Shown in pieces: positions 1-9,991 of a DNA stretch of 55,353 nt. The stretch comes from Chara braunii (lineage: Eukaryota > Streptophyta > Charophyceae > Charales > Characeae). How positions within the stretch are numbered: position 1 is the stretch's first letter; every line of letters begins with the position of its first letter. The translations under genes and the position numbers were made by a program. The stretch is taken from positions 1,448,680 through 1,504,032 of the forward strand of contig BFEA01000243.1 of NCBI GenBank assembly GCA_003427395.1, written 5' to 3'. Under the pieces are notes generated by a model. The model searched no databases, had not been told where the DNA came from, and was given only the letters and a program-made list of their open reading frames with translations.

Positions 1-500
1 ACGAAGCTCGACCATCAGATGGTAGGATGGAGGGATGGTCGTGCGACAGGGTGCAGGGTGATAAAATAGGAGGATTTTTCATTACAGCGTCGGCGACATG
101 GTCGGTAGACAGGTCGGCAGAATGCTACAATGGTGGGCTAGGAGGACGGCAAACTGCGGAATGGCAAGATAAAAGGATGGTCGGATGTCATGGCGAAGCT
201 CGACTATCAGATGGTAGGGTGTCATGACGAAGCTCGACCAACAGATGGTAGGATGGGAGGATGGTGTGTCTGCGGGATGCTAGGATGACCGATTGTGGGA
301 TAGGCGGATGGTGGGATGGTCAGGCAAACCCGATGAACTTGTGCATGTCGACAATCACTGCAATGACGACGCTCGACTACCAGATGGCGGGATGGTAGAG
401 AAAATATAGACAAGTTCTACATGATGGTCATGTGTGCAAGGGGGGCGCTCCATCATAGGATGGTGTATTGTCGTGACAAAGCTCAACCATTCTGGAAGGT
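1..500. repeat. Degenerate minisatellite (GAAGCTCGAC...CAGATGG family)
   Basis: The motif GAAGCTCGACCATCAGATGG followed by TAGGATGG recurs imperfectly near 3, 193, 229, 369 and 476, with irregular spacing and many extra ATGG/GGATGG words between copies. No coding signal is visible, and the short open frames here have the low-complexity look of repeat translation. It directly precedes the first gypsy pol relic and could be part of that element's 5' region or an independent simple repeat. Confidence 0.55.
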
Positions 501-559
501 CATAACGACCTAATGAACTTAAGGACATCCTAGCATCGGCGCCGAGGCTCCGTGGTGAA

Positions 560-1399
560 TTGAAGGAACGGCTCTCGCGTAGATTGGTGCCAAGTGTCCA
601 TCTAAGTACGATCCTGCCCAGGGAGGTAGAGTGGATTGAGGCTGGGACAAGGATGGATTGGAAATGTGTGGCATGTGGCCAGGTGGACTTGGTGGTGAAG
701 AACCAGAAGAACACTGGGATGGTGGACACGGACGAGGAAATGAACATCATCAGGGAAAAGGAAGCGGTGATGCTGGGTATGGAGATCGAGCGCTCGGGAC
801 ATGGCATGTTGCACGGCACCAATTGCAAGGCTGCCTTTTGCGGCACTGCGTCCAACGTGATCATAGAAATTGGGAAGGTGCGGGCCAGGACTTGCTTCTT
901 CGACATGCCCGACGTCGATCATTCCATGCTTCTGGGGAGGTCGTTCCTGTGTCGAACAGAGATGCTAATCTTCAACAAGCACGACGAGACAATGATCCTG
1001 CTCCTATGTGACCCGGCGTGCGGGAACTATGAGGTTATCACTTGCCGGAACACGGGGCCGGGGAGCGGAAGGAACAGGCCTAATCTCGACTCATTCACCT
1101 TTGAGGAATCGGAGAACGAGCGAAGGAGGCTTTGGAAAGTTCCCGAGGAGGAAGAAATGGCCGAGGTGCTGACACAGAGCCTTACAGATGTGAATAAGGC
1201 TATGGAAGTGGTGTCGGCACATGACATGGCGGATCCTGAGGCCATCAAGGCGCCGAGGGAGCAGGTTCTAGAGAACCCTCTGGTTTATCGGCTTCCAGGC
1301 GGCAGGGGAGGCCCTGAAATGGCACAGACACAAACATCATGCCGACCTTTTTTAGGGGACGGCTTAAGCAGGGCTCCCAAAGGCGGTACAAGACGGTAG
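560..1399 (+). pseudogene. Retropepsin-like protease segment of gypsy pol (inactive)
   Basis: In a functional element this aspartic protease would mature the Gag-Pol polyprotein. The active-site region sits at about residues 54-62 and reads VDTDEEMNII, where the family has D-T/S-G, so the catalytic glycine is replaced. The later hydrophobic LLGRSFL motif, equivalent to the I-L-G-x-x-x-L strand of retropepsins, is at about residues 122-128. An acidic linker follows, and the frame then fails near 1340-1400, where the next pol segment continues one frame over. The open frame has no convincing ATG at its start, and upstream gag coding is not visible. It is a pseudogene by both the active-site change and the frameshift. 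Confidence 0.7.
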
Positions 1400-1884
1400 A
1401 TAAGAAGTGCCGCCCAGTTCTCGTGCTCGTTACTGAGGACGAGGAAACTTATCACGAGCGGGAGAGGGGGTTCATACGGCGCATGCGGGAGCTAGCAACC
1501 AATGGTCCGTGCCGTATCAACAATAAGAATGAGGAGAAGTTTATAATTGGGGAGCCCGACTTTCTTTCGCCCCAAGAGAGAACCCTGATGGTGCGATTGA
1601 TGAAGGAAAGGCACCGCGCGTATGCTTTTAATGATGATCAACGTGGGAGGCTGGATGTGGACAAGATTCCAATGATCCGGATCCACACAGTCCCACACGA
1701 ACCATGGAATCTTAAAGGCGTGCGATACCCCAATCTGGACAAAAAGAAGATGGTGGTGGACTACCTGGACTGCAAGATGCGCACACACGTTGCCGACTAC
1801 TCCAGCGGGCCGTACGCCTCGCCCTGGTTCTGCTTTATCAAGCCAAATGGGACGTTGGGTGGGTGCAGGATTTACAACGGTTAA
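1339..1884 (+). pseudogene. Protease-RT linker and N-terminal reverse transcriptase fragment
   Basis: This open segment carries the connector between protease and RT, then the start of the RT fingers. The C-terminal ~40 residues include the block HVADYSSGPYASPWFCFIKP, matching the gypsy pattern S-P-x-x-F-x-x-K-x-x-G. The frame is lost near 1860, and the RT continues in a different frame from 1863 with an overlap of about 20 bases, so a small indel split the domain. Upstream the frame also differs from the protease segment. This is a broken part of relic 1. Confidence 0.75.
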
Positions 1885-3371
1885 ATGCCGTGACCGTGCG
1901 GGCTGCAGGGGGATTGCCAAATGTGGACGCGCTGTCAGAGCCATGCGCGGGGAAACCTATAATTTCGCTTATAGACCTCTACTCTGGGTATGACCAATTT
2001 CCTGTATACCCGCCTGACAAGCCTGTAACGAGGATGCACACGCCCAGAGGGCTGATTCATATGAACGTAGCCCCTCAAGGCTGGACGAATGCAGTGGCGA
2101 TGGTGCAAAGGCGTATGATTAGGGCCATGCAGACGGTTAGCCCACACATCACCCAACCTTATATTGAGGACTTGGCGGTCAAAGGCCAGAAAGAGAGGGA
2201 GGAAGATGAAGTGATGCCAGGAGTAAGGCGGTTTGTCTGGGGACATGTCCAAGACCTCGAGCAGGTCCTGAGCTTGCTGGAAGAGTACAACCTTACAGCG
2301 AGCGGCCCGAAGTCCAAGCATTGCATGAGAGAGGCGATCGTTCTGGGTTTCATCTGTAATGAGAATGGCCGGAGGCCTGGCGTAAAGAAAACAGACAAAA
2401 TCGTGAAGTGGCCAGTACCCTCCCGCTCGATAACGGACGTAAGGAGCTTCCTCGACACGTGTGGGTTCTGGAGAAGTTTCGTGAAGAACTTCGCCGCCAA
2501 GACGGAGCACTTAAGGAAATTGGTACGTTAGGACAAGGAATGGGTTTGGGGTAGAGACCAGAAAGAGGTGGTGGAAAAGATGAAGGCAGAGTTCAAAGAA
2601 GGAGGTTTGGTGTTGGGGGCGCCGGACTATGAGGTCACAGAGGAGAAGCCGTTCATCATTGAAACGGATGCTGGACCTACTCCCTTGCGAGGAGTCTTGG
2701 TTCAGGCGGATGCCGAAGGAAAGGAGAGGCCGCTGAGATTCGAGAGTCAGACTCTTAATACGACTTAGAGAAACTACTCTCAGTTTAAGAAGGAGACGCT
2801 GGTGGTGATCCATTGCCTGAGGATCTTCCGGAACTATGTCTTTGGCAGGAGGTTCATATTAAGGGTGGACCCTACTGCGCTTGCCAGTTCCCTGAAAAAT
2901 TATACTCCATCTGACCCAACCGTCGTAAGGTGGTTGACGTACATTTGAATGTTAAACTTCGAGCTGGAAAGGATTCCAGGGGACAAGAACAGGGCAGATG
3001 GGTTGAGCCGCATCAACTGGGGTGGGTTGGATCAGGAGTCGATAGAGGACACCCCGCCAGTTGATGGGTTCCTGGACCAGGAGGAGGACATCTGCCTCCA
3101 TATAAATGAATGGTCATTGCGGGTGCCCAACTGCGTTAGTCATCCCATATGGCTAGCACCAAAGGGGCACGAGCAAAGAGAGGAGTTGGTCCTCAAGCCC
3201 TTTCGGGAAGAGGATCCGTGGGGGAGCAAGGATGTTGGCTGGATGATGAAGTTGGCGTTGGCAGGTACACACAGTCTGGCGGAGGAAGTAAGGACGATAG
3301 AGGAAGGCCCAACTCACAGCGGAGGAAGTAAGGACGATAGAGGAAGGCCCAACTCACGTGGACGAGCATAA
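1863..3371 (+). pseudogene. Reverse transcriptase-RNase H region, three in-frame stops
   Basis: RT motif A is clear (SLIDLYSGYDQFPV), as is the block HTPRGLIHMNVAPQGWTNA. The catalytic Y-x-D-D box reads Y-I-E-D, losing one metal-binding aspartate. A thumb/connection block (RSITDVRSFLDTCGFWRSFVK cut short here) leads into RNase H, with the first acidic motif IIETDAGP and later DKNRADGLSR, a typical end of gypsy RNase H. The same frame runs throughout but is interrupted by stops at 2529-2531, 2766-2768 and 2946-2948. The frame ends at 3371 because of a 40-bp tandem duplication. RT and RNase H would copy the element RNA into cDNA, but this copy cannot. Confidence 0.88.
3279..3358 (+). repeat. 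40-bp tandem duplication inside pol
   Basis: Positions 3279-3318 and 3319-3358 are near-identical 40-base copies beginning GCGGAGGAAGTAAGGACGAT. Because 40 is not a multiple of three, the duplication shifts pol from the frame used upstream (1863-3278) to the frame used downstream (3358-3894), exactly as seen. It is therefore a sufficient cause of this frameshift. Confidence 0.9.
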
Positions 3372-3894
3372 GCAACCAATGGGAGGAATGTATTTGCTCA
3401 CAAATATGCTTCTGCAGGGAGACTTTGATCGAAGGATCTCCTTTAGTCTCATGGAGAGCGAGGACTTCGTCCCTGAAAGTCAGGACGATGAGTTCGAGGA
3501 AGGGGAGATCAACGAAGCTTTTCGTGCAGAGGAGTACGACGGAATCTATCTGGAGTTGGGGCTGTTCCTATCCTGCGAGATGAGGGATAGAGATATAAGT
3601 GCCAAGACACAGAAGATGAGGCACCTCTATGTGGTGAGAGATGGTCATCTGTTTATAAAGTGACAGGTCGGGAACCCCCAGAGGATTGTATGTGGGAGGA
3701 ACCGGCAGATCGATATTATAACAGCCCTACACGATGGTATAGAGGGGGGGCACAGAGGGGTCGGTGCCACATGCGCAAAGATAAGCTACCTATACCATTG
3801 GGACGGGATGCTGACTATGGTCATCAAATATTGCCAGTCTTGTGTACCTTGCCAGGAGAGCCAGCCCAAAGGCGAGGGGAGCCCCTGTACCTAA
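3358..3894 (+). pseudogene. Pol linker and HHCC zinc-binding domain of integrase
   Basis: After an acidic linker this frame has a stop at 3661-3663, then reads through a zinc-binding module. Two histidines (LHDGIEGGH) are followed about 30 residues later by the cysteine pair region YCQSCVPCQE. This is the H-H-C-C N-terminal domain of gypsy integrases, which binds zinc and helps integrase multimerise. The frame ends at 3892-3894, and the catalytic core is in another frame. The coordinates include the internal stop. It is a broken part of relic 1. Confidence 0.7.
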
Positions 3895-4655
3895 GGTTGG
3901 AAAAGGAAGTGGGTGTGGTCGTACATCTGGACCTACTGTTTATGCTAGCTGGGGAGAATGGGTGTAATTACATCTTCGATGCACGGGATAACCTAAGGCT
4001 TACTGGGTTTGTGGACGGTCGGGCTATCCAGACGAAGACTGACCTAGTTTTGCCAAATTGCATCGAGGAGTATTACGTGCGCTATCCCTTTGTCAAAGAG
4101 TTCATGATGGACCGAGGATCGGAGTTCACCTGCAATGAGGTGCGAACCTTGCTCGCAGAGTATGGCGTAGTGGCTAACTATACTACGGCCATGCACCCTC
4201 AAGCGAACACACCTGTGGAGAGGGGGCACAGTACCATCATGAACCTCCTGGCTAAGTGGACGGAGGGTAAGCCTGGTCAGTGGCCGAAGTTCCTGCGAGC
4301 GGCTTTCTTCGTAGAAAATATTACAGTAAAGAGGACTACCAAGTACGCGCCAGCCACACTATGGTATGGGAGGCATGCCACCTTTCCCATAGAAAGCTTC
4401 ATGAAGACGTGGAGGCGCCACGACCTGGAAGTCAACCTGTCCTTCGAAGAGCTGGTCGATATTCGGGCGCGTCAAGTAGGGGTTGCCGAGGAAAGGCTGC
4501 GAGAGGCCGCTGGTCAGGTAGAGAGGAGCCGCATGGAGGACAAGATGAGGTGGGACCAGATGGCACGAGTAAGGAAGGAGCCATTGGCAGTAGGGGGATA
4601 TCGTATTGTTGTACGACTCCTCCTTGGAGAAGCAATGGTCCAAGAAACTCGATAA
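3885..4655 (+). pseudogene. Integrase DDE catalytic core (gypsy)
   Basis: This retroviral-type integrase core keeps all three catalytic acids: the aspartate in VVHLDLLFM, the aspartate in MMDRGSEFTCNE, and the glutamate in ANTPVERGH. The spacing between the second aspartate and the glutamate is about 35 residues, as in D,D35E enzymes. The stretch after it (TTKYAPATLWYGRHATFPIE) is the usual alpha-helical tail, where the P-x-x-L-x-x-G motif helps identify gypsy integrases. The domain starts after a frame change near 3885-3895 and is cut from its C-terminal domain by another frame change near 4600. The core itself is well preserved, but the gene is broken. Confidence 0.88.
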
Positions 4656-4788
4656 ACGATGGTTGGGGCTCTACAAGATCGTGTGGTGTGGCGAGTTTGG
4701 GGCCTATCAAATCGAGGAGTTGGATGGGGACAGATGGCAGGACAATGTGCCAGGGACCAGGTTAAGGAAGTTCGTGGCCAGGGAATAG
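4606..4788 (+). pseudogene. Integrase C-terminal domain of gypsy relic 1
   Basis: This short open segment begins LLYDSSLEKQWSKKLDKRWL and continues with GAYQIEELDG. It matches the SH3-like C-terminal domain of gypsy integrases, with its 'K-L-x-x-R-W-x-G-P-Y' style block and final basic tail RLRKFVARE. It is one frame away from the core because of an indel near 4600 and ends at a stop at 4786-4788. No chromodomain follows. Confidence 0.75.
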
Positions 4789-4977
4789 GTAAAGAGCCCT
4801 ACACCCCTCAGAATGAACCAGTCCTTGAAATGTTGCATGTTATGGTTAGGTCGGGCAAAGGATGGAAAGGGTAGGGAGACAGGTGTTGCCGTGAGACCTG
4901 ACGGACTGATGACTGATCCTGTTGTGTGCCTGTCTGCTTTTCTCGCCTGATGTGCAGGTCTGACTTCTTGATGTAGA
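4789..4977. other. Short linker between pol and the downstream ORF
   Basis: About 190 bases follow the integrase stop and are closed in the frame of the next ORF by a TAG just before 4978. I see no LTR end, polypurine tract or promoter in it. Confidence 0.4.
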
Positions 4978-7486
4978 GGGGCTGGAGGGGCACACGACCA
5001 CGACAGAGGCCCCTGGGAGCATCCGGAGGGGATGATCAGCGCAGGCCGCCTGAGAGAGAGGCCACGCCTGTCTTCGACGACGACAACATAGAGTTTTTTC
5101 TGGACGCCTATCAGGCTCATGCGGCACGAGAGGGATGGTCTACCCAGGAGAGGATACGGCACCTGAGGGGAGTTGGACGGTTTGACGAGCCTATCGCACA
5201 TATCCGGGAGGAGGCTTTGACCTGGCAGGATGTGGAGGTGAGGATGCAGAGGCTGAGGGCTTCACCGTTGGGGCGGGATGGATTACCTATTCGGCTGGAG
5301 GAGGGAAATGCGGAGGATTTCATCCCGGCCTACGAGCAGTATATGCGCGATCACGGGACTGGGCAGGAAGAATGGATGCAGACGTTGCCCCTGTGGACGC
5401 GAAGGGCGGAAAGGCCGTTGGCGAGGCAGATTCGGGACAAGGCGCACGATTGGGAGGACTGTCAGGCTCAACTGAGGCAGGCGTTCCGATAGCCAGAACC
5501 GGAGAGACCCGAGCCCAGGGTTGAGAGGAGGCAGAGGAGCAAGAGGCCACGGGGCCTGGAAGCAAGAGAGGCCGCCGCGACTAGAGGAGGCCGAAAGGCC
5601 TTGGCGCGACGAGAGGAGGAGACAACAGAGCCAGTTCAAGTGGCGGAGCCGGTTCAGGCAGCAGGGCCAGCTCAGGTAGCAGAGTCACCCTCTACCCATG
5701 GGCTTGAGCGAGTAAAGTTTCGCCGGATTACGGGCAGTGACCTACAGGGTCCGTCGTCGACTTTGCCTGAGGAGGGAGGGGCTGTACCATTGAGGATACC
5801 GCTCGACAGTCTAGAGACCCATCTCGATGCATCCCAATGGGGGGCTTCGCAACTGGGGGCAGACCCAGGCAGGGCCGCACGATATGAGCCAACAGAGGAG
5901 CCACCTGAGCTAGAGCCGGAGGTTGCGCCGCGTGGGCCAGAGAGGCCACGGACTGAGGGGGCTATTACTGTTGGGGACGATACCCCTCCTCCTACCCCGA
6001 TTCCAGAGCAGGCACTGCAGTACTGGTCTGAGGGGATCCCTGAGCAGGATAGCGAGGAAGTTCCAGTATCGCCATTGGAAGCGCCGCCTCCGACGCAGGC
6101 GGGGCCAGAGGAGCGAGGAGGAGATAAGAGGGCGAGGACACCTACTACTATGGCACCACAGCTAGTCGAGCCTGCAACTGAGCCCTTGGACACTAAGATG
6201 CCGACATCCGAGGAGCCACCGCCGGAGTTGCCGCCCGTAGAGGAGGGGGTGAGTACAGGAGTTTCGCTACGAGAGGCCCATGAAACGCTGGCAGAGAGGC
6301 CATCAAGGGAGACGGCTGAAGAGAAGTTCGCGAGAGTGCAGGTGCGCCTCGAGGAGATATACGAGAAGAAGGTTAGGATGGAGGCTGCAGGGGAGGTGCC
6401 GATGCCCCCGATCGATCGTGGGATGAGTGAGCAGAGGATTGGTAAGGCGTGGGCTAGTTATGAGGGTAAGAGGGATGCTGGCCGTTTGAGGTCGCGAGAG
6501 GCAGGGCAGGAGAACGAGAGGATGGACGAGGCACGGGAGACAGGAGACTTGGGATTTTCAGCCGCTAGGATGACAATCGAGCATACAGACAGGAGGGTAC
6601 ATCAGGCAGCGACCACGTCCTTCCAGCGGTACACCATGCTCAGCGATGAGCTGGCGGCCTCGAGGTTGGAGGTGGAGCAGTTGCCTGCCCAGCTAGCAGG
6701 ACAGAAGGCAGAGAACCAAGCCTGGAGGTCTCGCATGGAAGCCAAGGAAGCTGAGTGGGAGAGGAAACTCCAGGATATGGCGGCGATTGTAGAGAGGCTC
6801 TCGGCTACCAAAGTGGTCGACTTGACGGAGCAGAGTCGGTATGGTATCCAGGGGAAGGAGGTGCAGGGACTCTTTGGCCAGGGAGGGACGACGGAGCCAC
6901 CCTTGCAAGAAGGGATGGGGAAGGTATTCTTGGACCCAGCGGAAGCGAAAGCAAGGCGGAAGGCCGAGGAGGAAAGTTTCAGCTTCAGGGCTCCCACAGA
7001 GTTGGCCTCGCAACAGGCCACCCCTATGACGATTGAGACCCCTGCGGTCGAGTCAGTGCAGAGACCCCGATTCCCACTGGTGGAAAGAGGCCCCGCTGAG
7101 GAGTCCCCTACGATTCTTTTGGAGGTGCAGGAAGGTGCCGTTGCGGGGGCAGCAACGTCCACTGAGCTCGAGGCAATGGAGGAGGAGGCATCTCGGTTGG
7201 ATGAGCTAGTGGCGGCCATGGAGTTGGACATGCCATCAGAGGGGCCTCAGGGACGCGAGACCCCGGAGCGTGTGTTAGAGATGGGGGAGTTGAGGACACG
7301 GTTAGGCTCCTGGGCCACTGGAGCTAACTTAGGAGAGCACACCGCCGAGCAGCAGCAGGAGGTCATGGGTGAGCTAGCCGCTGCGGTGGTTTCTCAGCCG
7401 TCAGGGTCGTGTGGGGATGAGATGGTGGTTCCGACAGAGAGGCCTCGCAAGGAGAGGCCCCGAGAGTTGGACACACCAGAGTACTG
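4978..7486 (+). pseudogene. Large P/E-rich, coiled-coil ORF downstream of pol (truncated)
   Basis: One frame is open from about 4978 to the giant element at 7487, interrupted only by a TAG at 5490-5492. The first ~170 residues are an acidic/aromatic region (IEFFLDAYQAHAAREGW, WTRRAERPLARQIRDKAHDW) that looks like a retroelement Gag-type helical domain. After the stop comes a long Pro/Glu-rich low-complexity region (about 5600-6300), then a charged coiled-coil-like stretch (about 6310-6830), then more acidic disordered sequence. I do not recognise a catalytic domain. The position after integrase is where an extra 3' ORF lies in some gypsy elements, but it could also be the Gag of a second element joined tail to head. 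The frame reads nonsense after 7487, where the terminal repeat begins. There is no ATG near the open start. Confidence 0.6.
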
Positions 7487-8008
7487 TGTCGAGCGCATCG
7501 GTCCCGCACGGGGACCCTCCTGGCCGCGTCACGCAGGATTCTGTAGGACTTGTCGCAGAGAGCGTTTGCCGCTCCGGCCGAGTGCGCCAGCCATACCTCT
7601 CGCGAGCCCCTACGACAGGACAGGGTCAGGCGAGGCACCGCTTACCTCCACCTGCGGGAGCTGTCACCATCCCTTAGGTGGGCGTGTCCCCGCCGAGCTA
7701 CTGAACCACATGCGAAAGCTTTTCGTATGCAATTGCAGAGGTGGCCCAACCGAGGGCGTTTCTCGTTCGCTGTAGCATAGGGGGTACGTGCGGTCAACGC
7801 CCAAAATCAAACCCGTACGCGAATCGACGCACTGGGGGGCTGAGGTCCCAAGCGCAACTCGACGTCGGTCGACTAGGACGGATCACGCACACCACGCGTT
7901 ACACCACAACACTCATACCTACCCACGTATAACACACGTGCACACACAAACCAAACTCTACAAACAACACCTCAACACAACAGTACTAGTAGTCCCTTCA
8001 ATATCCGA

Positions 8009-8107
8009 CCCATAACTTTCTGATGCAAATATCGGATAGGCGTCGCGTACGAGGCTTCTGTATAAATGTCGAGCGAGCGCACGGCCTTCTCATATCAACC
8101 AACCATG
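8009..8107 (+). promoter_or_regulatory. Promoter-like module in TIR, pointing into the element
   Basis: CCCATAACTTT at 8009 is followed by a GC-rich spacer, TATAAATG at 8061-8068, and about 25 bases later CTCATATCAACCAACCATGC. The same layout recurs in the other terminal repeats. A TATA box about 25-35 bases before a conserved pyrimidine/A block followed by ATG suggests a Pol II core promoter reading inward. No ORF of note follows. Confidence 0.35.
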
Positions 8108-8553
8108 CGGGCATACGCAAGCATTCGTGCTGATGGGGTACTATGTGGTATTCGTAGCCCCGCGGCCCTTGATAATCTCGAGGGTCGCGTTCAACACTCA
8201 AGTGTTGGATGATAGGCGCTTTGAGGGGTAATCTCTCAACGCCGGACAACCGCCGAGTGCAGTTGAAGGCCACACCCTCTTCTGCACCTTGGGCAGAGGG
8301 GTTGGGTAGACAGCTCTACGCTGTCGTGGCGGTCAAACATCAAGGGGTTTGACTTTGACGGCTGCCACGGACTACAACGTCCAAACATAATAACTCTAAG
8401 AAGCAAAGCGTCAAAGGGGACCTATTTTCTCTCAGTGCAACACCCACTTAATCACTAGGCGCGACCTCAATGGATCGCGCGAACACAAGAAACATGATAT
8501 AAGAGTTATGAGACAGAAGACGATCACTCTCACTATCACGGTGTGGCTTCCCT

Positions 8554-8556
<3 letters not shown>

Positions 8557-8585
<29 letters not shown>
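8557..8585. repeat. (TA)n microsatellite
   Basis: An uninterrupted AT dinucleotide run of about 29 bases lies within the left terminal repeat of unit 1. It is not present at the equivalent place in the other terminal repeats. Confidence 0.95.
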
Positions 8586-8587
<2 letters not shown>

Positions 8588-8893
8588 CATACGCAAACCT
8601 AAGTCTGGACTTCGACTCACAGAACATACCTGTAATCACATCAAAGATCCACATCAACAGAGCACACACTACACGGGGTCAACTTCAACCATTCTTTGCG
8701 CTCACACCCCTCGCTTTAGCCATACAAGCCTCACTCTTTGTGCAACTCTCAAAATAAAATACTCAGCATCTTTATTGAATGTTCATTCAATTAAAGTCCG
8801 GGTGAAAATGGAACAAAACAACACAAAACATAAGGTTAAAGCCTTTTTAGGTTGAGTGGCAAGAGTGGATTTAGAGTTGAGCCGGAAACCCAG

Positions 8894-8913
8894 CTGTTAT
8901 CAAAAGATAACAG
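8894..8913. repeat. GATAA hairpin conserved in all four terminal repeats
   Basis: CTGTTATC and GATAACAG are separated by AAAA. The same inverted repeat occurs at 24494-24512, 37710-37726 and 52551-52569 with different loops. One copy has a single mismatch and one has lost the outer pair. It marks the inner part of each terminal repeat and may be a protein-binding site. Confidence 0.6.
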
Positions 8914-9582
8914 CAGATAATCTTTGTAGGATCAGCTTGAAACTAGTCAAGCCGTCAATCAATCTGAATAAAGGTGACCTGCAATGCAGCATAGGCCAGT
9001 ACCCAAGCCATGCTTGAGTGATCAAGAAATAAGCCTACCTTTCTAACTAACCTCTGATATCTATCTAAAATTACAGAAAATTTCGGCAGCGTATCCCCTA
9101 AACAGGATGGATTGCCAGATCTTTCCTAGCTCAATATACTGTAACTCTCTAAATTCTGCAAAATTTCGGCAGCGCTTCCAGTACGAAAAGTGGGCTACCA
9201 AAATTTATACAAAGTTAAAAACAAGAATGCAAGACAAAACTACACTTGGGACTAACTTCTGACACTTGCTTGATAACTTAGGCTCAACATTAGTTTGCAT
9301 GCCCTCTGAGTGAGACCATGAGCCAATGCTGATCCTAACCCTCAGCAGAGTCGGTCCTATCTCATCCCAAGCTTCCCTCCCATCATCCATCTTACCTACC
9401 TATGGCTCCAGCACTTGGCGAGCATCTACAACAACTACTCTATCAAAGAGAATACTCCAGAGATGACTTTCAAAAACATCAATAGGTGAGTGCAACAACA
9501 TTTCTCACCAACCCTCAGGTTCTTTTCCAGGTCACATAGTTCGTTGAAAAACCCTCATTATTCCCTTTTTACCCTTCCTTAC

Positions 9583-9962
9583 ATAAGACATAGGGTCAGC
9601 CAACCCAACTTATGGATGTGACTGACCTGCCAATTTATATGACTAGGCCACACCAACTTATGGTGCCCCAGTTTGGTAACACAAATATACGTACGCATAG
9701 GACCTAACCACACCAACTTATGGTGTGACCAGTTTCTGCAAAACGATAGACATAAGGCGTATGACCGACCGCACCAACTTATGGTGAGGCTGGTCAGCCT
9801 GAACGTTCGGCATACACATAGAACTGAACCTCCTCAACTTATGAGGGGCCAACCTTTGCCTAAACAACAACAAAAGGCATATGACCAAACACAACAACTT
9901 ATGTTGTGCCTGACCAGCCCATACAGTGACATATAGCATAAGACCAGGCTACCCAACTTATG
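9583..9962 (+). repeat. AACTTAT hairpin array (family H1), left side of unit 1
   Basis: Seven AACTTAT cores begin at 9607, 9655, 9715, 9776, 9836, 9896 and 9955, so after the first gap the period is 59-61 bases. Each core sits in a quasi-palindrome whose arms differ between copies but pair within a copy: CACACC/GGTGTG at 9709-9727, CCTC/GAGG at 9832-9846, CACAAC/GTTGTG at 9890-9908. A GGCATATGACC-like word precedes most copies. Confidence 0.8.
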
Positions 9963-9991
9963 AGTAGTCTAGCCCCGCCCAAACAACAACA
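9963..9991. other. 29-bp sequence at the body junction of unit 1
   Basis: The 29 bases containing TCTAGCCCCGCCCAAACAAC also occur identically at 37966-37994 in unit 2. In both units they sit at the edge between left terminal region and body, but the body beyond is inverted in unit 2. They are a candidate inversion breakpoint or a copy of the array spacer. Confidence 0.5.

Larger units (their letters stand above)
560..4788 (+). mobile_element. Ty3/gypsy retroelement relic 1 (pol region)
   Basis: The order retropepsin, reverse transcriptase, RNase H, HHCC zinc domain, DDE integrase core and integrase C-terminal domain is read on the plus strand. This is the order that defines Ty3/gypsy (Metaviridae-type) pol. 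The reading frame changes about five times and there are several in-frame stops, so it is a dead copy. No flanking LTR pair, primer-binding site or polypurine tract could be identified. The 5' side runs into a minisatellite, and the ORF that follows pol is cut at 7487 by the terminal repeat of the giant element. The family is recognised from motifs only. Confidence 0.85.
7487..8960 (+). repeat. Left terminal inverted repeat of unit 1
   Basis: It is homologous to 35684-37830 in the same orientation, and to 24410-26487 and 52462-54576 in reverse complement. Recognisable blocks are the terminal TGTCGAGCG, the CGCTGTAGCATAGGGGGTAC block near 7768, the CCCATAACTTT / TATAAA promoter-like block at 8009-8107, and the GATAA hairpin at 8894-8913. 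It is about 0.6 kb shorter than the others. It lacks the second promoter-like module and the 29-bp palindrome, so it carries a deletion. It is also the most diverged of the four repeats. Confidence 0.75.

Noticed and set aside
7480-7490. Target-site duplication at the ends of unit 1
   Set aside because: Left flank (AGAGTACTG) and right flank (ACGGGACCT) do not match. A shared GTAC further out is too short and offset.
9583-9962. CRISPR-like array (short repeat every ~60 bp)
   Set aside because: The conserved core is only about 7 bases, spacers are partly conserved, arms vary with pairing, no cas genes are near, and the context is clearly eukaryotic.
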